Shown: one piece after another, positions 58,667 through 64,000 of the stretch | How the letters are laid out: every line of letters begins with the position of its first letter | How positions within the stretch are numbered: position 1 is the stretch's first letter | Origin: Lojkania enalia | Lineage: Eukaryota > Ascomycota > Dothideomycetes > Pleosporales | Assembly (NCBI GenBank): GCA_010094045.1 | Contig: ML986629.1 | Location: forward strand, 62,001 to 126,000 | Reading direction: 5' to 3' | DNA: 64,000 bases | Translations under genes and position numbers: made by a program | Notes under the pieces: model-generated | Told to the model about the DNA's origin: nothing | Database searches by the model: none | What the model saw: the letters and a program-made list of their open reading frames with translations, nothing else

Positions 58667-59298
58667 CTACAGGAGCTTCAGATGTCCGGTGACCTGGTCA
58701 ATAACGCCTTTAGGACCTGGACCTATCCCCAACACCGTGGCACTCCCACTTGCTATCTGCGTTCGTCCCGCGTCATGTATGGTATGTGCGCACAATCCCA
58801 GGCTGAGCGCCTGCGCCTGGAGCGTCTCTAGCTCTTCCTCGCTCTTTACCTGAAGTGCCACCTTCATTTGACCATACCGTTCCCATCGTCGCAATATTGG
58901 GGAGTCCGGCCAACTACGGAGGAAATGTTTGTAGCAAGCCAGCGTCGCGTGGCCGCATTGCGCAGCAATTTTGCCTATCGAGCGCATGTCAGCTACACCC
59001 AGAGCAGCAAGCAAGCACGGTAGTTACCTTTTGTCATTCCCAGATCTGTACGCACCACCAGGACGAGCTTGCACTCTTCACTATGGTCTGCGAAATGATT
59101 GAGTTGCGTGTCCTTACCTTCGTCGCTTGAGTCGTCCGATTCCTCCATGCTTTTCTTGTCCTTGGGCGGTGTTGATATTGGGCTACCACCAAAGAGACCT
59201 AGAGACTTCCCTTGGCCAATGAAGTATCCTGTGACTCCTGCAATTAGAGCGCATGCTATCGCAATATTCGCCGTGCTCGGCGGTACGTGGTCTTGCAT
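58667..59298 (-). CDS. pth2: Peptidyl-tRNA hydrolase 2 (PTH2)
   Basis: Recycles tRNA from peptidyl-tRNA dropped by ribosomes; Bit1/Pth2 proteins are anchored in the mitochondrial outer membrane. Exons are 59028-59298 and 58667-58974, with intron 58975-59027 (GTAACT...GATAG), for 192 aa. An N-terminal transmembrane anchor (ANIAIACALIAGVTGYFIG) is followed by an acidic linker. The catalytic domain reads CKLVLVVRTDLGMTKGKIAA, QCGHATLACY, then SLGLCAHTIHDAGRTQIASG and GIGPGPKGVIDQVTGHLKLL at the C-terminus, all Pth2 signatures. A 30-nt GT...AG stretch in exon 1 is in frame and too short for an intron, so I read through it. Divergent from bL28m with 299 bp between starts. Confidence 0.95.
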
Positions 59299-59597
59299 GG
59301 TAGTTCCTGGATCCTGAGAATACAGCGACTGAATCGGGCGTGATGGAGATCGAATTGTTCAACCAACCCTTGATTGGATCGCATGGAACAACGTAATTCG
59401 CTGAGTGGCAGTGGTAATTGCGGGTGTTGTACTGTATAATGGTGGAGTGGGATGAACTTGCTTGCCATTCAACTAAACGCGGCAGCACGGGCCTCCCGCG
59501 CGGCTGTTTTGAAATCTTACATTTTTGTCTCGACCCATCCCTATCCCATCCGTCAATCAGACCTAGCACTCAAACTGCTGGCTGCTTCCCGTCGAAG
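59299..59597. promoter_or_regulatory. Bidirectional promoter between PTH2 and bL28m
   Basis: 299 bp separate the two divergent ATGs, both for mitochondria- or translation-linked proteins, so promoter elements must be shared or interleaved. No specific site assigned. Confidence 0.55.
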
Positions 59598-60608
59598 ATG
59601 GCACTCCGCTTTCAATTTCTCTTGCGAAGCTTTACCGCGTCGAGTAAATCCCCCTGCAATGCGCAATCGAGTCTGCGAGCGTTTTCTACCACCACGCCCT
59701 CCTGCAAAGACATCGGAGCTCATCTTCCGAAGCACGTTATTCCAGCAGGTGCACCGATACCGCCCTATCCATACGGCAATTCCCTCATATTCAAACAGCA
59801 GGACAAGGGCCTTTATGGCGGGCAAATGATCCAGTTTGGCAACAATGTATCTCCTAAGACCGAAACGAAGACACGACGCCACTGGCTGCCGAATGTTCTG
59901 AACAAGAGCCTGTATTCAATCGCTTTGGGCAAGAAAATAAAACTACGTGTCACATCAAAGGTGCTGAAGACAATAGATAGAGAGGGTGGTCTGGATGAGT
60001 ACCTCCTGAAAGATAGCGAAAGGCGGATTGCCGAGCTAGGTCCCATCGGCTGGAATCTCAGGTGGATGCTCATGCAGACCCCGGAGGTTATTGAAAGGCT
60101 CAGAGCTGAGGCCGCATCCAGTGGCATTCCACAAGAAACCATCGACCAGGAATGGCCGCTTACGCCTGAGTGGAAGCAGAGGCGGGAACAGAGGAAGAAC
60201 GAGCTGAAAATAAAGCTGGACAAACTCCAGGATGACTATGAGCGACACGACGCTAAACTGGAGAGAAAGAATGAATCAAAGAGGATTAAGCGTGTGGGGT
60301 ACAAGTACTTTAAGAAAGGCTGGGTAGCTTCGCATAAAGAAGGCATCAAGCTGGCCATAGAAAGAGCGGACCTCAGGGCGGCCAAAAGGGAACAGAGTGC
60401 AATCAACTACGAGAGACATCTCGAAGAGGTGGAAGAGATGGGTGGGATTGACGCATGGAGAGCAGCACGACAAGAAGAGATTGACCGTGCTGGTGGAAAG
60501 GAGAAGTGGCTGAGAGAGAAAAAGGAACGGGCACGACAGAGGTGGATCGAATCACAAGCTTTATCCCAGGCCGCAGCTGAAGCTCCAAACGAGAGCCAGG
60601 CAGTATAA
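59598..60608 (+). CDS. Mitochondrial large-subunit ribosomal protein bL28m (Mrpl24-like)
   Basis: Mitoribosome large-subunit protein. Single exon, 336 aa, ATG at 59598. The frame stays open upstream, but this Met begins a mitochondrial presequence (ALRFQFLLRSFTASSKS, no acidic residues). The L28 core is KGLYGGQMIQFGNNVSPKTE, then TRRHWLPNVLNKSLYSIALG and KIKLRVTSKVLKTIDREGG. A long charged C-terminal extension (KIKLDKLQDDYERHDAKLER; EEVEEMGGIDAWRAARQEE) is rich in coiled coil and typical of fungal mitoribosomal proteins. Paired with PTH2 on a shared promoter. Confidence 0.88.
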   Translation: MALRFQFLLRSFTASSKSPCNAQSSLRAFSTTTPSCKDIGAHLPKHVIPAGAPIPPYPYGNSLIFKQQDKGLYGGQMIQFGNNVSPKTETKTRRHWLPNVLNKSLYSIALGKKIKLRVTSKVLKTIDREGGLDEYLLKDSERRIAELGPIGWNLRWMLMQTPEVIERLRAEAASSGIPQETIDQEWPLTPEWKQRREQRKNELKIKLDKLQDDYERHDAKLERKNESKRIKRVGYKYFKKGWVASHKEGIKLAIERADLRAAKREQSAINYERHLEEVEEMGGIDAWRAARQEEIDRAGGKEKWLREKKERARQRWIESQALSQAAAEAPNESQAV

Positions 60609-61499
60609 ACATATAAATTGGGAGGTTCGTGGTTGTTATTGAGCATATTGTTGGAAGCGCCGCCAAAAGAATTCATGTACATGTAGGCTATCACAAGCCA
60701 CTTCCCGTGTATAACTATTTCAAAGTGTACCTGTATGTATGATCTGAGCAGTCGATTTCCAAGGAAAAACCATCTTCAGTATTCGTATTCAGTCGCTAAA
60801 CTACAGCATGCCAGTTTATGTGCTGAAGACGGGCTGCACACCTATTGCACTGTGGCTTAGTTAATGCGATGGGTATATTCTCATCTTATTCGGGCCTCTA
60901 TGCTCTCCACTAGATGAGAATCCGTCTTCCAGAAGATGTCATATTTATTGGTGATGATGTTGACGTATAATATCGAGGTCCATCCTCGCACGAACACATT
61001 ATGCACCTTCTACGAGGCATTCAGAGTTCCATAAACTCCTATCACATTAAAATCCAGTATGCCGACAGCAGTTTTAACAGGTGCAAACTCCGGATCGGCA
61101 ACGCTCTAGCGCATATACTCTCATCAAAGATATATAAGCCCACTTGACCAATCACATCTCACATCTCTAGACTAATAATATGAATAAGACTACAAAGTCA
61201 TAGCAGTACACATAAACATCGACGATCCAATCAAACAACTAAGATGCCAAACCGAACAATTAAACCTCTCATGGTCCGATTCCATCCAGTCATTCGCACA
61301 AAAGATTGGAGACCACCCCATCGACTTGCTATTGAATGTCACAGGTGTGATGTCCTTCATCTTGCCTCTCTTCAGTTTGCGAATGGATTACTGATCAAGG
61401 AAAGGCGTAATAGCGCACCAATAGCAGGGATAATTTAGAAGAAGCAAATTTTGAATCGTTGAAGCGGGTTTTTGAAATCAATACCTTCGGCCTGCTCCT
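60609..61499. other. Intergenic, no gene seen
   Basis: About 0.9 kb between bL28m and the SDR relic. A short frame at 61244-61438 has no family. Confidence 0.5.
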
Positions 61500-61890
61500 C
61501 TTGATCTAAGTCCTCCTTTCCAACCTCGTTAAGTCGCCTCATCCACGTGTAGCGGTGACGTGCTCGTGCATAGGTCCTATTGCGGATAATTCTTCTAGTA
61601 GCGCGTATGCGTATTGTGGGTCGAAAGCGGCTGTTGACGCACTATTCAAGTCTCTAACTGCCGATCTCAAAGAAACGAAGGTATTAATTGTTTTGCTACA
61701 CCCAGGTATTGTCCATACAAACTCAATGAAGGGCCAAAATGTAGACGGTAGTGTAGAACCTGAGCAAGCAGCTAGTGAGCTCTGGAAGGTATTGATGAAT
61801 AAGGGCGTTAAGAGTACGGGGGAGGTGGTGGCATTGGAACAGGGAAGAACTGCAGTGGTAGGCGAACATAGCGAGTTCGTTGTATGTATT
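61500..61890 (+). pseudogene. C-terminal fragment of an SDR
   Basis: The stretch reads VAVTCSCIGPIADN, then AYAYCGSKAAVDALFKSL (YxxxK as YCGSK), LLHPGIVHTNSM and VEPEQAASELWKVLMNKGV. That is the second half of a fungal SDR from the catalytic serine strand to the C-terminus. The Rossmann N-terminal half (TGxxxGIG, NNAG) is not found in any frame in the preceding 800 bp, and the frame runs on into unrelated sequence after VKSTGE. I read it as a truncated relic. Confidence 0.6.
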
Positions 61891-62354
61891 ATCGCAAACC
61901 TTTCTTTTTTCGAATATACTGGGTTGATAGCCGAGTGGCAGTCCCTGAAGAATACCCATGTCCAGCTGAAATGTGGGAAATTAGCCAATCAGGAAAATGG
62001 AGTGTAGGACTAGCTCGTGTTTGCCTCCACGTCATTTGGGCAAAGAAGGGTGGGAGCATGGCGTAGCTGATTAAATGCAGTAAACAACCCTAGTCGGAAA
62101 CCTTGGCTTAAATTCAGCTTCTATGAGTTGTTTAGGGCGGATCTTCGTTGCGGTAATGATTATCTACATACAGGTATGCAACATGAATGCTTCTAGTGTA
62201 CGCCTCGTACTCTTCGGTTTTGAGTATCGTTTATCGTGATATTTTCCATTCATAAAGGCTTTAAGGGAAATTAATCCTGCCAAAGATTCTTCAGTTTCGT
62301 TCTTGCCCTTTAAATAAGCCATTTTCATGTCCGCCACCCAAACATACAGACGAT
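61891..62354. other. Intergenic upstream of the third 2EXR-like gene
   Basis: No gene seen. It holds the promoter of the gene starting at 62355. Confidence 0.5.
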
Positions 62355-63179
62355 ATGTTTCCAACCAACGCGAACAATCAGAGAAAGCCGTCAAAATCCC
62401 AGAATAACCCTCCCAAATTTTTATCTCTACCCCTCGAAATCCGACTCCTTATCTGCACCTACGTCTTTTACATCCCTACAACTGCTCACTGCCTTCAACG
62501 ACACCTCAACATTGGTCTCAAGCGCCTTCATCCAGAGAACCCGTCTCTAGTCCCATCCCTCTGTCTAGTCAACCATCAGCTCCACAACGAGGCCCTTCCA
62601 ATATACGTTCAATCCCTCGAGATCGTTCCCCGACGCATAGAAACACTGCCACCTTTCGCAGAATGGTTAGACAAGCACAACCTATTCCGGAGCTTGCTCG
62701 TCCTAGACCTAGCACGCTTCGCAACCGAGCATGCCTTCTCATTAGATATAATGGCCTTCCTATCCCGCTGTAGCAACCTACACACTCTTTCCCTTCGCCT
62801 CGATGCCCGATCACTCCCCCATCCCGTCCCTCAGGCAACCATCGTCTCCTCCTTCCACCTCACCCTCTTCATATCCCATCCTTCCCTCTCAGCTTTGAGG
62901 CTCGCGATTGACCTAAGTCCGCCTCCCTTGCCGCCAGATCCACTTCAAGAGTTATTTGGTATGGTACAGAGTAGGGCTAGGAGAATGGATAATGGGATTA
63001 TGGTTACAAAGATGAGAGTAGGAGGGAGGAGAGCATATACATTCTATGATGGAGTCGAGGGTACAGGTGAAGGGGTGCGGGATTGGCTAATCAAGATGTG
63101 GACTGAAAATGGGAGAAATGTAGAGGTCAAGATGTTGGGGGAGGATCGTGGGTGTAAGTGTGATGGTCATGATGGCTGA
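62355..63179 (+). CDS. 2EXR / F-box-like fungal protein
   Basis: Single-exon frame of 274 aa. FLSLPLEIRLLICTYVFYIP at about residue 24 is the F-box-like/2EXR start, LCLVNHQLHNEALPIYVQS the second block, and a leucine-rich section FLSRCSNLHTLSLRLDARSL follows. The C-terminus has a Gly-rich stretch and a CKCDGHDG end with two cysteines. Same general design as the genes at 42589 and 44293 but clearly divergent. Function unknown. Confidence 0.7.
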   Translation: MFPTNANNQRKPSKSQNNPPKFLSLPLEIRLLICTYVFYIPTTAHCLQRHLNIGLKRLHPENPSLVPSLCLVNHQLHNEALPIYVQSLEIVPRRIETLPPFAEWLDKHNLFRSLLVLDLARFATEHAFSLDIMAFLSRCSNLHTLSLRLDARSLPHPVPQATIVSSFHLTLFISHPSLSALRLAIDLSPPPLPPDPLQELFGMVQSRARRMDNGIMVTKMRVGGRRAYTFYDGVEGTGEGVRDWLIKMWTENGRNVEVKMLGEDRGCKCDGHDG

Positions 63180-63587
63180 TTAGACCGAATTTCGTTATAT
63201 TGTGTCTGCGCTGGTGATATTTGAAGATATATCTTGGGATTAACTGTTAGGTGTTTTTTGTGAGAGAATGTGGAAGATGGTAGCAAGTAATGTCTAAAGG
63301 ATATCCGGGAACGCTTAATGTTCTTCGACTTCGTATATCTAACGATTACATATCATTTTTGGATCTCTTTCGCCTGCCTTATCCTGTCATTAAATTAGAT
63401 TTTTATGTATTTTATCATCCTATACAGCTTTCCCTTTGCAAATAAAATCCAGAGAGCACTCATAACTATGACTATCTATACCACCGAGGGGTATAGTAAT
63501 CACCTAGCCTACTCGTGTGCATATATAACGCTTCCAACATATTCTCTTTCTCAATCCCCCGGCAGCATGGATCTACCATTAAGACTC
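63180..63587. other. Intergenic
   Basis: No gene recognised in this AT-rich stretch. Confidence 0.5.
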
Positions 63588-64000
63588 CTACCAACGGACA
63601 ATACTAGGCAAAGGGACTCTCCCCAGAATGGCAAATCCGAAAAGCTCGACTGTCTTTGCTAAAATACGTATTGCATTATCATGGTGCAGCACGCCTAGAT
63701 GCCACCAGCCTCTAAATATTATCATTTCCGACAATCTACAACCCATGAACACTACTCTTTCTCGATCAATAAAGGATAATATTTTAGCTATCCCGACGCA
63801 GTTTCTGAGATAAAAACCTCGGCCACTGACGGCACCAGCATCGACAGTAACGGGACCGAGCGACCCGAAACTTTCGGCACCACCATAGTACCTGATATTC
63901 AGGAACTTTCTTAATCTAGCCTCCCTACCGTCTACCAAATCCATGCGAAGTATTTTGGCATAGATGTCGGATACGAGTGCTTCCATATCTGCGTTCTCGT
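63588..64000 (-). CDS. Possible 3' exon of a gene entering from the right edge
   Basis: The minus strand is open from the window edge down to 63588. DMEALVSDIYAKILRMDLVD at the edge side looks like a real helix, and a GTACTATGG donor-like site follows the LRKFLNI segment near 63893, so the coding part may end or splice there. Downstream residues (GFYLRNCVGIAK) look less protein-like. No family recognised. Confidence 0.3.
   Translation of the reverse strand, partial: ENADMEALVSDIYAKILRMDLVDGREARLRKFLNIRYYGGAESFGSLGPVTVDAGAVSGRGFYLRNCVGIAKILSFIDRERVVFMGCRLSEMIIFRGWWHLGVLHHDNAIRILAKTVELFGFAILGRVPLPSIVRW

Noticed and set aside
59418..59597. N-terminal extension of bL28m by 60 residues
   Set aside because: The Met at 59598 starts a convincing mitochondrial presequence, while the extension overlaps the shared promoter.
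1..64000. tRNA/rRNA genes, CRISPR arrays, intact transposons, telomeric repeats
   Set aside because: I looked for B-box-like GGTTCGAATCC contexts, tandem spaced repeats, transposase or reverse transcriptase motifs and TTAGGG arrays and found none that I could support by eye.

Overview
The window looks like nuclear chromosomal DNA of a filamentous ascomycete (Pezizomycotina). Genes have one to seven exons split by short introns (mostly 47-80 nt, GT...AG, with CTAAC/CTGAC-like branch sites). The gene families are also typical: a fungal GMC oxidoreductase, a fused CYP505 P450-reductase, 2EXR/F-box-like proteins, CE5 and GH30 plant-wall enzymes, Cip1-like protein, GET2, SNU66 and mitoribosomal proteins. 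A Leotiomycetes-like saprotroph or plant-associated fungus is my best guess, but that is inference. I saw no bacterial operons, tRNA, rRNA, CRISPR or intact transposon. Exon coordinates were derived by hand from splice motifs and protein family continuity.

Region 1-12 kb: a partial short-chain dehydrogenase (SDR) runs off the left edge. It is followed by a secreted GMC oxidoreductase, a degraded gene of a fungal family often mislabelled 'geranylgeranyl pyrophosphate synthetase', an RBR (RING-IBR-RING) E3 ligase and a PTH11/rhodopsin-like membrane protein.

Region 12-33 kb is gene-dense. It starts with a nearly full-length but clearly broken CYP505 (P450foxy/BM3-like) gene carrying several independent lesions. 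Then come a CBR1-like SDR, a single-pass Cys-rich surface protein, an AYR1-like SDR divergent from a SAM methyltransferase, a lysine 2,3-aminomutase, GET2, mitoribosomal mL61 (Mrp49), an ER thioredoxin-fold membrane protein and a second single-pass surface protein.

Region 33-55 kb is gene-poor and AT-rich between genes, and is rich in secreted proteins: a Cip1-like protein, a CE5 acetylxylan esterase/cutinase, a small eight-cysteine secreted protein and a GH30 glycosidase. A seven-exon pyruvate/2-oxoacid decarboxylase, two 2EXR-like proteins and two unrecognised decayed coding stretches lie among them. The hydrolases would act together on plant polysaccharides outside the cell, and the decarboxylase would act on the glycolytic product.

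Region 56-64 kb returns to housekeeping genes: SNU66/SART1 (tri-snRNP), and PTH2 divergent from bL28m (Mrpl24). A truncated SDR relic, a third 2EXR-like protein and an open frame at the right edge follow.
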